From Plasmodium coatneyi (Eukaryota; Apicomplexa; Aconoidasida; Haemosporida; Plasmodiidae), in assembly GCF_001680005.1 (NCBI RefSeq), contig NC_033564.1:1860001-1924000 (forward strand): a stretch of 64,000 nt of DNA, given 5' to 3'. The translations under genes were made by a program, and so were the position numbers. The notes beneath the pieces are model-generated. The model did no database searches. It was not told where the DNA came from and saw only the letters and a list, made by a program, of their open reading frames with translations. Below are positions 22,386-33,782 of this stretch, in pieces (the first letter of the stretch is position 1; the number at the start of each line of letters is the position of its first letter).

Positions 22386-24035
22386 ATGAGGCGCAAAACG
22401 GTGCTCACCTTTTCTGTGGGTGTTCTTCTATTTTGTTCTTTGTTAATCGGTCTAGGGATGTGTTTGGCGGATTCATCAGGAGAAGCCCCCCCTCCAGACA
22501 GCTTCCTATCCACCTGCATGGAAGTCATTGATGCGATAACATTCTACGAAGACGAGCTGCAGAACTATAAGTATGATGATAAGTGTGCACCCTATCGGTA
22601 CATAGGCAACACCGTTTTGGAAAAGCACAACTTGAGTAATTACAACTGCTATGCGAAGATACAAAAAGCGCTGTGCAAGCTGAGCTACACGAGGGTTGCG
22701 ATGCCTGAGGGGGAGAGTGGCGAAGGGAATGCATATAAAGGTGAAGGACACCACACGGAAGATACCACTGAAGAGAATAGTACAAATGAGGAGCATATGG
22801 AAGAGGATTTTCCAACAGAAGGAAACGGAGATACGTGCAAAAGAACCAAGGATACGTTCATATCCCTTTTGAAAAATTGCACCGAAAGAGGATACGGAGA
22901 CCCCCTGGCCCACTGCGCTTCCCTGGATATGAAAAAAAATGTAATCTCAGATGGAGAACTATTCTGTGAGAGTTCATTCGAAAGGAAAAAAAGTGTGCAG
23001 GAAAATGAGCAGCACAAATCAGTCTACGTAAATGGTTATAAAAAGGACATAACCGAAACATTCCATTTTGAGGAAAACCAAAGGGACGATTGCATTGGTA
23101 TGGTTAATCTGTATAACAACTGCTCCACTGTTAGAAGAAGCGTCTTTGGAGATACGCCTCTAACCCATTGTGCTGAACAAAGCGAAAAGCACTTTTGCAA
23201 TAGAAGGCTTCACAAAATGGAGGACAAAAATTATATATACACCTGCTCAGATGTAATAGTGCCTTATTTGTTGGGCGCAAATAATAAGGAGAAGACGTAT
23301 AGCCAAATGTGCCACGATGTAAAAGATTACGCAAAGGTGTTGAAGAATGAAAAAAATGAATTTTTAAAAAAAAAAAAAGAAATACAAGAAAATGTGAAGC
23401 ACATGAAGATAACGCAGAAGTTGTACAAAATTACGGAACATATTTTCCAAACTTTGCATGAACAAGTGGAAAAGTACAACCCAGATTTATTTCACCTGTT
23501 TAACCTTTTGAAAAACGCAAAGATTGTGCTCCCCAATGAGTACATGTTAAAATTGGACGAAATAACTGATGGGATGACTCACTTGGAAGACGCAATGCGC
23601 AAAATGGTATATCCCACCTTGGATGAGAACAACATGGAGGAAAACGTTCTGCTTGTTAATGAAGCGAAGGCTTCCATAGAGGGGTTCCTAAACTTGCAGC
23701 AGCGCATCATTGCCCCGGTTAGGCAGGTTAATGAGTACATTCGCACGGCAACCATTACAAACGGTGCAACACCAACCTCTGCCAGTGCTAGAGCTAGCCC
23801 GTTTGGCAATCACGCCAGCATCTTAAACTTGGATGAGCTGGAGAAGCTGCAAAAAAGGCATGAGCGCATTAACGAAAGAATAGAAGACTATGCTGATAGA
23901 CGCAGCCATGCCGTTTTCCATGACCATAATTCCATGATGAAAAATTTCCATAACGATATTGAGAAGCTAAATGGATTAATTGAAATTTACACTTCTCAAA
24001 TTTCTTTGCTAATTGGTAAAGGGTTAGTTGCATGA
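22260..24035 (+). CDS. Secreted Cys-containing Plasmodium protein with coiled-coil C-terminal half
   Basis: A single exon. The frame has an ATG at 22260, but the likely start is the ATG at 22386: it gives a classic signal peptide (MRRKTVLTFSVGVLLFCSLL, then IGLGMCLA) and a product of about 549 aa. The N-terminal half has spaced cysteines (CMEVIDAI, DDKCAPYR, NCYAKIQKALCK, FISLLKNCTERG, DDCIGMVNLYNNC, YTCSDVIVPY) and an acidic EE/T-rich insert, suggesting a disulfide-bonded ectodomain. The C-terminal half is Lys/Glu-rich and helical (FLKKKKEIQENVKHMKITQK onward), ending without a membrane anchor. Expected in the secretory route or at the parasite surface or parasitophorous vacuole. I do not recognise a named family. 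It lies tail to tail with the GPI-like gene that follows, with a gap of about 290 bp. Confidence 0.8.
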   Translation: MRLFNSFSMHAEKRNMQGKERRYFSVVRCSSAAARPLGRLPNMRRKTVLTFSVGVLLFCSLLIGLGMCLADSSGEAPPPDSFLSTCMEVIDAITFYEDELQNYKYDDKCAPYRYIGNTVLEKHNLSNYNCYAKIQKALCKLSYTRVAMPEGESGEGNAYKGEGHHTEDTTEENSTNEEHMEEDFPTEGNGDTCKRTKDTFISLLKNCTERGYGDPLAHCASLDMKKNVISDGELFCESSFERKKSVQENEQHKSVYVNGYKKDITETFHFEENQRDDCIGMVNLYNNCSTVRRSVFGDTPLTHCAEQSEKHFCNRRLHKMEDKNYIYTCSDVIVPYLLGANNKEKTYSQMCHDVKDYAKVLKNEKNEFLKKKKEIQENVKHMKITQKLYKITEHIFQTLHEQVEKYNPDLFHLFNLLKNAKIVLPNEYMLKLDEITDGMTHLEDAMRKMVYPTLDENNMEENVLLVNEAKASIEGFLNLQQRIIAPVRQVNEYIRTATITNGATPTSASARASPFGNHASILNLDELEKLQKRHERINERIEDYADRRSHAVFHDHNSMMKNFHNDIEKLNGLIEIYTSQISLLIGKGLVA

Positions 24036-24324
24036 TCGGCCGAGGCGTCCACCTCCTCATCCTTCCCATGCGCAGCCGCACCGCCCACTGCATGAGACAT
24101 CCATGTGTGTATATAAACTTTGTGCGCAACTTTTTCGCAGTAGCATGAGTTAAATTGTTTTTAAAATACTAAACAGGGGATGAACAAATCAGGGTGTGGC
24201 AAATTAGAAAGGCGAAACGATGGGAATTAAAAAAGACGTGAGGAAAGGGGTATGCAGGTGCGTAGTTAAAAATGATTGACGGGCGGCCACTCCCATGAGA
24301 TGTGTAGCCGCATACCTGCAAAAA
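24036..24324. other. Short convergent 3' intergenic region
   Basis: Lies between the stop codons of two convergent genes. No terminator-type element can be named in this organism, and no other feature was seen. Confidence 0.5.
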
Positions 24325-25533
24325 CTAATTCACCAAAACGAAGTACATAATTACTGGTAGCAAAAGGAGAAGTATGCTCGGGGCGCTCTTGTGCGAAGCC
24401 GCCTTTTGCTTAGAATCACCTTGCGAATTACCACTCTTGGGCTGTTGCACATTTCCAGGAGGGCTCACCTGTGCGCCGTTTCCGTTTTGTGCCCCGTTTG
24501 GGAGATTGCCCCCTGTTTGATTACTGTTTTGCAGGTTCTGTAACACATTCGTTTGTTGCGTCTCTTGAAGCTTTAGCCAGTTTTCTATAGCTGGGTCCGT
24601 CCGGGGGCATTCAATTTTGGCGTAAAAGAAGTAGTTCCCCACGTGGTACCCCTGGTCGTTGGTTATGTCGACACTCAAGTTTCGGCTGTCCAGCTGGTTG
24701 CTGCTTTCTGGGATAAATAGGCGCCTAGGGGGGAATAAACGGTGAAGTGATATAGGATTTGCGGTGAAATGGAATATAAATTGCGACCAATTAAGAAGGT
24801 GCTAGAGCAGTGCGGAGCTGCAACGCCCATTTTTACATGCCCCGAAAACCTATCGGTGCGGTTATAAGTGGCTATTACTGGTAAAAGGCGAAGGACTGCG
24901 TCTGGTGAATGTTAAAAGTTTTGAAATTAGCTACATTCAAAGGGCACGTGGGAAGGGAATTGTTTCCATTCGGTAATTGCTCATTTGGTTTTAAAGAATC
25001 AGAGTTGACATTGTTTATCTTGACGGATACGTTCAACCCGTTCGCGTTGTTATCCTCTGCGAGCTTCGTTCCGTATATGTAAAAGTTGGCTAGCCGGAAC
25101 AGGTGCTTGTACGCCTCAGATTTATCTACCCAAGGAAAAAGAAAAAATTGCATACACGTATATATGTATATATTTATATACGTGTGCGTGCACACTCAGC
25201 TGATACAACTAAAAGGAGTCGTGTCTTTTAACGCCACGCGAGATGGTCTTTCCCGTTGAGTAAAAATACCTGCATTGGGAAGTCCCTTGGATGCCTGCAC
25301 GAATCTACTCACATCAGGGACACACTTGGAGAAGTCGAACAACGCCTTGTCCCACACAAACGGCAAACCTACCAAGCTATTTTGGCTATTCAGCTAAACA
25401 AAAAAAAAAAAAAAAAATATATGAACAGCGAATAATATTTGGAAAAAAAAAAAATGACAAACTTAGCAGTGTTGTCATCAGCTGTCATAAAAAAAGCTAG
25501 CTGCTTCCCCCGCTCGAGCATAACAATCTACAT

Positions 25534-25568
<35 letters not shown>

Positions 25569-27054
25569 TTAACATTTGCAGAGTCGACGAAACCCGATGA
25601 TACGAGGATATTATCTGGGTTAAAACTTTTCATGTTGCTACACTGGTCTCTTGATGTTCCCAAAATGGAACACCCGCCGCAGTACGTTACATTTGTGCAA
25701 TCTGTACAAAGGGGAAAAAACGGTGTATGAGTCATGCGCAATTTGGTGGGTTAGTAAGTGCGCAAGAGTATTCAGGAATGGGCTGCAAGTCTGCATATAC
25801 ACATTCATGTACGCATGTGGGAGGCGTTTAAGACATACCGGCCAGGGGCACCTTCCCGTTGGCGTCGTTCGTTAGGGGAGTGCAGTTGATCGAACTGCAT
25901 ATAATTTCGCTGGTGTTAAATTTATCGTTATTTTCCATTAATTTTAAAAAGACTTGTACAGCGTTTGCATCCTCGGAGGGGCTAGACATGGCCATTTCCG
26001 GTGTAGTTCCTTGATACGCGTTTGTGTTTGTATTGGGTGCATTTGTGCTATTGCCATTGCCCGCAGCTACGGAGGTGGAGGCGGCTCCAAGGGCGGCAGC
26101 CGCGCTTGTACTTGAGTTATTGCTGCCATTGGGGATGTTTCCATTAGGGCTGCTAACCCCGTTCATGTTATTGCCGCCCATATTATTTACGTTCATGTTA
26201 TTTCCATTCATGTTATTGCTGCCCATATTATTTACGTTCATGTTATTTCCGTTCATGTTATTTCCATTCATGTTATTTCCATTTATGTTATTTCCATTCA
26301 TGTTATTTCCATTTATGTTATTTCCGTTCATGTTATTCCCATTGACGTTGTTTCCATTCATGGTATTCCCATTGACGTTATTTCCCCCATTCATGTTGTT
26401 ATTCACATTCACGTTGTTATTCGCATTCATGTTGTAATTTGCATTCATGTTGCTATTCGCATTAACATTGTTATTCACATTGGCGCTGCTCGCACCGTTA
26501 GACATTCCACCTTGCACGTTTTTTTTATTGTGCTTGTGGTTCTTCCCCCTGTGATGCTTGTGCCCTTCACCACTGCCTGAGTCTTGGTTCGATCCGTTGT
26601 TATTACCATTGTGGTTGTGCACATTTAGGTTTCTTAAATAATGATGGTTTGAATTTTTTTTTTTTTTATTAGTCCCCTTTTTGTTTTGCGAATCATCATT
26701 CTGGTCGTTGTTCGATCCGGAAGAATTTGAATCCGTGGACGAATCATCATCTTCGTTGTCGTTCCCCTGTCCGCTTTCCTCCTCCCCGTTTCCATCCTCC
26801 TGTTCGTCCTCTTCACTTCGTATGCGCAATTGTAAAAGCGAATGGTCATTTTTTTTTCCAAACAGAGTGTTTGAGGATCCCCAGAAATGCAAATTATCGT
26901 ACTTACTTCTCTGCTCCAAGCAGTCGCTTTGGTTGGATAAAGTATGGCCCCTTTTGCTGCATTTGGTAGATACAGTTACGATGTCTTGCGTGATATGGAA
27001 CATGTTTTCGAGGGCAATTATTTTGAACAGGGCGAAAAGAAACTTCAGTTTCAT
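24325..27054 (-). CDS. Asn-rich surface protein with N-terminal signal and GPI-type C-terminus (five exons)
   Basis: Proposed minus-strand exons: 27054..25839; 25701..about 25594 or 25574; about 25386..25270; 25125..24879; 24724..24325. Phases fit at the exon 1/2, 3/4 and 4/5 joins (split codons give D, D and Q). The exon 2/3 join is uncertain: the donor at 25574 leaves phase 0, but the exon 3 frame needs phase 1, which a donor after 25594 would satisfy. The protein starts with a hydrophobic MKLKFLFALFKIIAL segment. It then has an acidic Ser/Asp region and a long Asn-rich repeat built on MNGNN, INGNN and VNGNN pentapeptides. A conserved Cys-containing part follows (CTNVTYCGGCSILG, LVGLPFVWDKALFDFSKCVP, NSLPTCPLNVANF, YFFYAKIECPRTDP). 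It ends in a hydrophobic tail, APSILLLLLPVIMYFVLVN, typical of GPI attachment. Probable location is the merozoite or other stage surface. By position it would match P. falciparum PF3D7_1136200; this is recalled, not checked. Confidence 0.78.
25535..25567 (+). repeat. Poly-T tract (33 nt) inside an intron of the Asn-rich gene
   Basis: Uninterrupted T run between proposed exons 2 and 3. Its length is a likely site of sequencing or replication slippage. Confidence 0.9.
26160..26490 (-). repeat. 15-bp coding repeat (MNGNN-type pentapeptides)
   Basis: Within exon 1 of the Asn-rich gene. On the + strand the motif reads as TTATTTCCATTCATG and close variants (ATTCATG/ATTTATG/ATTGACG), giving M/I/V-N-G-N-N units, grading into MNANN and VNVNN variants. 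Confidence 0.85.
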
Positions 27055-27177
27055 TTTAATCGCGCGGTGGTTGCATTTTCGTCAGATCGCCTTTGCGTTG
27101 TTTTCGGAATGGTCTATTTTGCGCAGCGTTTTGACTGCTTCATTTGCGCAAGTTTTGATGAATTTTCCTACTTATTT

Positions 27178-27213
<36 letters not shown>

Positions 27214-29943
27214 TGACAGAAAAAGCTAGTCCATTTGCGCGCTCGGGTATTTGCGCTTGCCCAATGTCGCCATTTCGCATACACACCTGAGATGTTCAAT
27301 ATTGTTTAGGACTAACAACTGTGCTGCGAGTAAAAAACATTGCTCCGTTGTGGCTAATTATACTCGCTTACACATTCAGGTAGACACGCGTGCGCATAAA
27401 TATGTGTACGCGTCAGTACGAAGGGATGCATATGGATAGGTGAATGATGACAGATACAAATATGCCCATACCCACACATGAGCGGTACGCAGATAGTGTT
27501 TTTACCTCCATGTAGAATGATACTACAGGTGTGAAAAAAGAAAAAACACTTCCTTTTCGAACCAACTAAATGATGTACTTCCCGTGCCCCTAGGTGCATT
27601 ATAAACACAGAATAAAAGACGGGTGAGAAAAAAAAAAAAAAATTACAACTTTGTGAATAAGACATGTGCATATTTATGTATTCCTTTTTCTTCTTTTTAA
27701 AAATTGAACTAAACATGCAAACGAGTTAGTTGCAGTTGTGTAGTGTTCATTATTTTTCCTTCTCATTTCATGTGATTGCTTCCCCCAACAAATATCGACT
27801 CACAGATGGCATGTTCGAGGAAGCACATTAAAAATGGAGAGAATTCCTATCAGAGCATTTACCTATTTGCCACCCAGTTGAAGATTTACGGAGAAATTGA
27901 GACAAAATGATTCCCCCCCGGGGGCAGAAGTATACGACGCGAGATTTCTAACGCGTGTGAATCTGTTCTGGAACATTTTACTTATCGCCATTTGGTTATA
28001 TTTGAAAAAAATGTAACCACATTGATTCATGCAAAAAACGGGATCATGACTCCAATTGGGGAGGGTTCCTCTTACGGACAAAAGAGCCGTGTGTGGAAGA
28101 GACCCTATGTTTATGTTAAAGTATCTTTGGTGCGATAATGTGGCCCTCTTTACAGTGGGGACTGTTTTGCATTAACAAGATAGAACGAGGTGTAGCTTCT
28201 TTTTTTTTTTTTTTTTTACAAATGGTTATAGGTGTGTGTTCCAGAATGGGGACTAAACGCACAGAATGGTGGACGCTTAAAAGGGGAATCACCCTTTGTG
28301 CCGGTTAAGAAAGCGTTTCCATGGTACACGCACGTGTGCATGCATATCTTTCTACAGGTATTTTTTCCGCTCAGTGGTGTTAGCCCCTGGGGGAAGGCAT
28401 TAATGGCCCATAAAAGTAATACTCTTTTCTTTTTTGACTGTCCAAAGGCACAAGGATATGCCAATTCACCTATGGGAAAACCTTCAAGTGTTTTTTTTTT
28501 TTAAGAACGATGAAGGTAGCCTGACGAGGTTGTAAAAGTGGCTTCATTTGCGTTGCTTTTTTAAGTGATCACTTAGAGTTGATCGCTTTGAGGTGGCCTC
28601 TTTCAAAATTGTGGTTTTTTTTTTTTTTTTTTCCTGCAAAGGAACGATTTGACTGGTTGTGGGTTACAAGCAAAGTGGCACCTTTCGCGCCTAGGCAATT
28701 CGCATGCATATGTTGTCGACGCGTTCTGAACGAAATTCATGAATTGTGCGTACAGTGAAGGAAGAATACGAAAGGGTATGCCTACGGGGGACAAATTGCT
28801 AAAAGTTGCTTACGCGCTGTGACGGGGAGCCACAAGGATTGTTCACCTTTATGCGCATACGGGTTGTATGCCACATGTGCTACCTGCACTTATGAGTACG
28901 TGTACCCCTATAATGCATTCCGCTTCGTGGAACATACACGCAACTGTTAATCTGAGTAGGCGCCAACAGGGCAAGTGAGCAAGTGCGTAAACATGTCGAA
29001 GTTGCAAATGGGACGTAAATACGCCCTACTCTATATGCAATCAACATAAATTAGGAAAAACGAAAAAAATGGAAGGGGAAAATCCCCCATATGAATATAT
29101 ATACATATGGTCAAAAGGAAACGGGGAAAACTTGTACTCTTAGGTGCACGCGCACGTTCCTACATAACACCGCCCTTTTTAAAATTTTTCCTTCCTATTT
29201 CATGGAACGCAAGAGGTGGGCGCTTCCGCCTACAGATGATTACGCGCGTAGGTACGTACATGTGAACATTGGAAAAAAAAGGCGTGCAGCACAGCACAGA
29301 ATAGAATAGGATGGAATGCCGCATTTATGTAGGCACGAGAGAGCTTTCGATTGCAAAGCAGGAAAGGGAGGAAGAAAAAAAAAAAAAAAGTACATAAAAT
29401 AAAAAAAAATAAAAAAATACGTCGAACTGTGCCAATTGCAAAAGCCTTAATCGAGAGTTTCCCCCTCGAAGGAATACGCCAAAGGAGTAATACATATGTC
29501 AATGAACAATTGTTGAACCGTGCAAATTAGCAAAGAGCATTCTACAGCCATCTACAAAGGAACAGCACAGCGCAAAGGAAAAAAAAAAAAAAAAAAAAAA
29601 AAAAAAACAATAGTAATAACAACAGCAAAAGCAAAGGAGTGAAGGAAAATTTCTTAACACTTATAAATGCATCCAAACGTTCGCGCGAACAAACAGAAAT
29701 ACGCAACAAAATTGATCAGTTTGCTAACAGCTAATTTTTCAACGCGGCAAATGTTTAGTTTTCGCGTCGATAGGGGACTATAAAGCAAGAGCAGTCACTT
29801 CACTCTGTGCGCACCCACTTTAAAAAAAAAAAGAAACAAAAGAAGGATACAATTATATAGGCATAGGCATATATATAAGCTTGGACACAGTCCTACGAAA
29901 GACCCCCCACTCCATTTTATGCGTCAGAATATACTGTACATAA
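27055..29943. other. Divergent promoter region between the Asn-rich gene (-) and TSN (+)
   Basis: About 2.9 kb with poly(dA:dT) tracts at 27181-27212 (T32), 28201-28217 and 29579-29607 (A29). It must carry both promoters. Small open frames have no recognisable features. No RNA gene was found. Confidence 0.5.
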
Positions 29944-32900
29944 ATGGAAAAACTGAACGGGATTGTAAAGCAGGTCGTGTCAGCAGATACCTACATTTTG
30001 GCGGGTGCCAAAAAGGGTAAGCATATGATGGAGAAAAGCAGCCGCACGCGAAAGCGTGTGAAGTTACAAATGTGCCAACTCACTTTTTTACGCACATTTG
30101 TTGGGGGGTGCCAGTGAGGCTTGTACTACCCACGTCCTATATGCAGAAATAATGTGTGCGTAATTTACATGTAGCTGCCTGAGTGCATGACGCACCTCAC
30201 TTTGTACTCCTTCTCCATTTGAGCTATCTACTTATGTATCTTTCCCACCCTGATCCGTAGGTGGCGTTGCGCAGGAAAGACAAGTGAGCCTGGCGTGCAT
30301 CCAATGCCCCAGGTTGTTCATGAAAAGCCAAAATGTGGAAAAGAATGAAGAGCCATTCGCATGGGAGAGTAGAGAATTCATTCGTAAAATGATCATCGGG
30401 AAAAATGTAAGCTTCGTCGTGGAATATGTCTACAATAACAGAACATATTGCAGCGTATTTTACGAGGATCAGAACTTATCGGTGATGCTACTCCAGAGGG
30501 GTTATGCCAATCTGGTGTCCAACAAAAATGTGAAAACGAATGTGTATGCCGACTTGGAGAGTTATTACATCGAAGCGAAAGAAAAAAAATTAGGAATTTT
30601 TGGCAACAATATTAATAGCTGTGTTAGGAATATTGTATACTCCTATAATGACAAGAATCAGAACAAAAAAATTTACGATCTGTTTTTAAACAGAAACTTG
30701 AAGTGCGTTGTTGAACATGTGAGGGATGGATCTAACTTTCGCGTCTATGCTGAGTTGGAAGGGAGTGAGAAGAGGGAGGCCAGTACGAACGCAATTGGGG
30801 GTAGTGCATTGGAAAATGGTACTGCTGGAGAAAACACAAGTGGAGCAAAGGGGAAGAAGAAAAAAAGCGCAGGTGGGAAAAAAAACCAAAAAAAAAATGA
30901 CGGAGGAGAGGGAGAAGACAGTGCTGTTGACGGAGAAGGGAAAGCAGCAATAGGTTACAAAACCATGTACTACTTTTCCTTTACCTTATGCGGCATCATA
31001 GTTGATATGTTTAAGAAGGAAGTAGTGAACAATGTAGAAAATGTGAAGGAAGAACAGTATGCCATGGAGACAAAGAAATTTGTTGAGGCGAGATTACTAA
31101 ACAGAGAAATCGAAGTAGTAATAAAACATATGGATAATAATTGCAATTTGTATGCTAATGTGTTTTACAAAATGGGAAATATCTGCACTCTCCTGTTGAA
31201 AAATGGCTATGCGTACATCAATGAGTATACCATTAAGTATGTAGAAAATGCCATCGAATATAAGAGGGCCTTGGATGAAGCCATACAACTGAGGAAGAAG
31301 AAGTGGATTAACTACACAGAGAAAAAAGTGGATTACGAGAAGGAGTACCTTGCAACGGTTATTGAGGTCCTCTATGGAGATGTGATTATTATAGATTACC
31401 ACAATGAGGAGAGAAGACTCTATATGGCTTCCATTAAGTGTGAAAAACACAGCACTGATTTGGTTCTAAATACGCTATGCTTATCAGCCAAGGATTATTT
31501 GAAAAGCCAAATTACAGGCCAAGTTGTAAAAATTGTAACAGAATATGTAAGAACCCCACAGAGCAATAGCGAGGGGTACATCCCACAGTGTTCGGATGAC
31601 CAGGGAAGGATGCACTTTGTCAGCGTTTACAAAATGGAGAATAAGAAAAAAAAGGAGAGCGCAAAAAATGGTGCAACTGTGCCTAGCAGTAAATGGGGCG
31701 GCGAGGGGGAAGAGAAAAAAAAAAAGAAAAAAAATGCAAAGAAGGGGGAAGCTACTAAAAGCGGTGAAGGAAACACTTTGGGAATGAAGAAAAAGGGCGC
31801 AAAGATGAACGGCCACGCGGAGGTCAACCTGGTAGAGGAAGACGACGACACGGAGGAAGATCAGACATGGATCAACATGAACGAACAACTCGTTGCCAAA
31901 GGATTGGCCAAAGTGATGAACCACAGACAGGAAGACGAAAAGGCCAGCAACTATTTTAGACTCCAAGAATTAGAAAAGGAAGCACAAGAAAAGAAGGTAG
32001 GAAAATTTAACCCGCACATTGATGTTATCAAAATAAATAATATAAGTGGAAGCGAAAATTCTTTACGAGCCAGGTCATTCGAAAACGTCCTTAACAAGTA
32101 TAACAATTTAAACGCGTGTGTGGATTATATTTACGGAGCGAACAAATTCAAGCTGCATATCCCCTCGCAGAATTTGCTAATTAACTTTATCCTACTAGGT
32201 ATCTCTGTGCAGAAAATTAACCTAAAAGAAATTGGCGCTATCAGCACGTCAGTTAGCCAAATAAAAGTGAAGAAAATAAACGGAGGTGAATATGACGGGG
32301 AAGATGCGCACAATATACTGAACGGAGATGGAAAATCCAGCAAGAAGGAAAAACTGGAGCTGAAGGAAATAGCTATTCAAGCCTACAAATATACCAGAAA
32401 GATGCTAATGCAGAGAAATGTGCAAATAACCATCCTATCATGCGACAAGGGAGGTAATTTCATAGGTATTTTACGCCACCAGAATAAGGACTTTGGGCTA
32501 CATTTGCTAAGTTTAGGGTATGGAATGCTTAACGAAATCGGATTAAGCAACACCAATGAGAGGAACAATTACGTGAAGGCAGTTGAAGAAGCAAAGAAGG
32601 AAAAGAGAAACATTTGGGCAATTGAAAAAATAGATGAAAATGAAGACGACACGGATAATGCTAACCTCAGTGGGAAGAAAAACTTATCCCAATTTGACAA
32701 CATATATTATTGCTCCTATGTGGAAGATATTAACAATATTTACATTCAGCTGAAAAGCAAACAGGACCAGTTAAAAAAATTACAAGAGGAGCTAAACAAA
32801 ACATCCAACTTGGAATCCTCCTCTCAGTATGTTCTCCCCGAAGTTAAGAAGAACACCCTAGTCATTGCCAAGTATATAGATAAGTGTTACTATCGGGCTG

Positions 32901-33382
32901 TCATCCTGCAGGTAAATAAAGCCAAGAAAAAAGCCCTCGTTAAATACATCGATTTTGGAAATGAAGATGAGTTAAACTTTGAAGACATCAAAAAATTGAG
33001 TGACGGATTGAGTTTAAAAAATTATCCCCCCTTCAGCATAAGGGTGTCCTTAGCTGGGGTGAAAATTCCCGTCGAAAATAAAGCCGATTTGATTATTTAC
33101 GTGAAGAAATTTTTGCTCGATAAATTCTTATACGTCAAATTTGAAAAGAAGGAAAAGAACGGTTCCTACTACCATGTCGTTTTTTACGACTATGAGCAGT
33201 TCACCACGAATAAGAATGTCAAAAGTGTAAATGAGGATATCGTCTCTAGCGGTATCTGCTACGTGGACAACCGAAGTGACACCAAAATATTTGAGAAGCT
33301 CAAAAAGGAGGAGGTCGTGGCGAAGAAGGCCAAGCTGGTCATTTGGGCCTACGGTGACATCGACTACGATGATGAGAATTAA
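29944..33382 (+). CDS. TSN: Tudor staphylococcal nuclease (TSN / SND1 / p100 homologue)
   Basis: Two exons, 29944..30016 and 30261..33382 (donor GTAAGC, acceptor CCGTAG, phase 1, Gly codon split), about 1064 aa. Exon 1 gives MEKLNGIVKQVVSADTYILA, the opening of the first staphylococcal-nuclease-like (SN) domain. Further SN folds follow, recognisable by repeated phrases of the type LLLKNGYAYINEY, LEKEAQEKKVGKFNP and LLSLGYGMLNE, with Lys-rich inserts between them. A Tudor domain lies near residues 880-940 (VIAKYIDKCYYRAVILQV, then VKYIDFGNEDEL), embedded in the last, split SN domain. This SN-repeat plus Tudor order is diagnostic. Family role: RNA binding and RNA decay or splicing co-factor; parasite TSN has reported nuclease activity. 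The catalytic set of each SN domain was not checked residue by residue. Confidence 0.93.
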
Positions 33383-33782
33383 ACAGGCAAGGTGAAAGGT
33401 TTGGGGCAACCATGCAGGAGATCACGCAAGTAGCTGACTGATTACTCCGCATAGTTTGTACCTTCTTGCCAGGTTCCACTAACGGAATTTTTTTCGAAAA
33501 TGAAAAAGTATCGGGCGAGTATTGTATTCTCCCTCCCGGTGTTTTCATTCAACACATTTTTATTTTTTTTAAAAACGCAAGTTCTTCATTTTTTCAAAAA
33601 TACCATCATTCATCGCATGCGCGTGATGATAGCAATTCTTTAATTATGTTATTTAGGTAAAGGGGGGGAAAGCCAAAATGGGGGGTAGGAAAAGGCGAAA
33701 GATGGTAGTGGATGTAAAGGCGTCGTTATAGCATCATTGAAACTGTGTGCAATGTGTGTGGAAAGTTATGCTTCCTATGAAG
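33383..33782. other. Convergent 3' intergenic region between TSN and SRP72
   Basis: About 400 bp between two stop codons on opposite strands; no extra feature visible. Confidence 0.5.

Noticed and set aside
26024..26437. Plus-strand frame of MLFPFMLF repeats
   Set aside because: Antisense reading of the Asn-rich repeat in the minus-strand gene.
27541..27575. TTCGAACC motif resembling a tRNA T-loop box
   Set aside because: No A box at the right distance and no cloverleaf can be formed around it.
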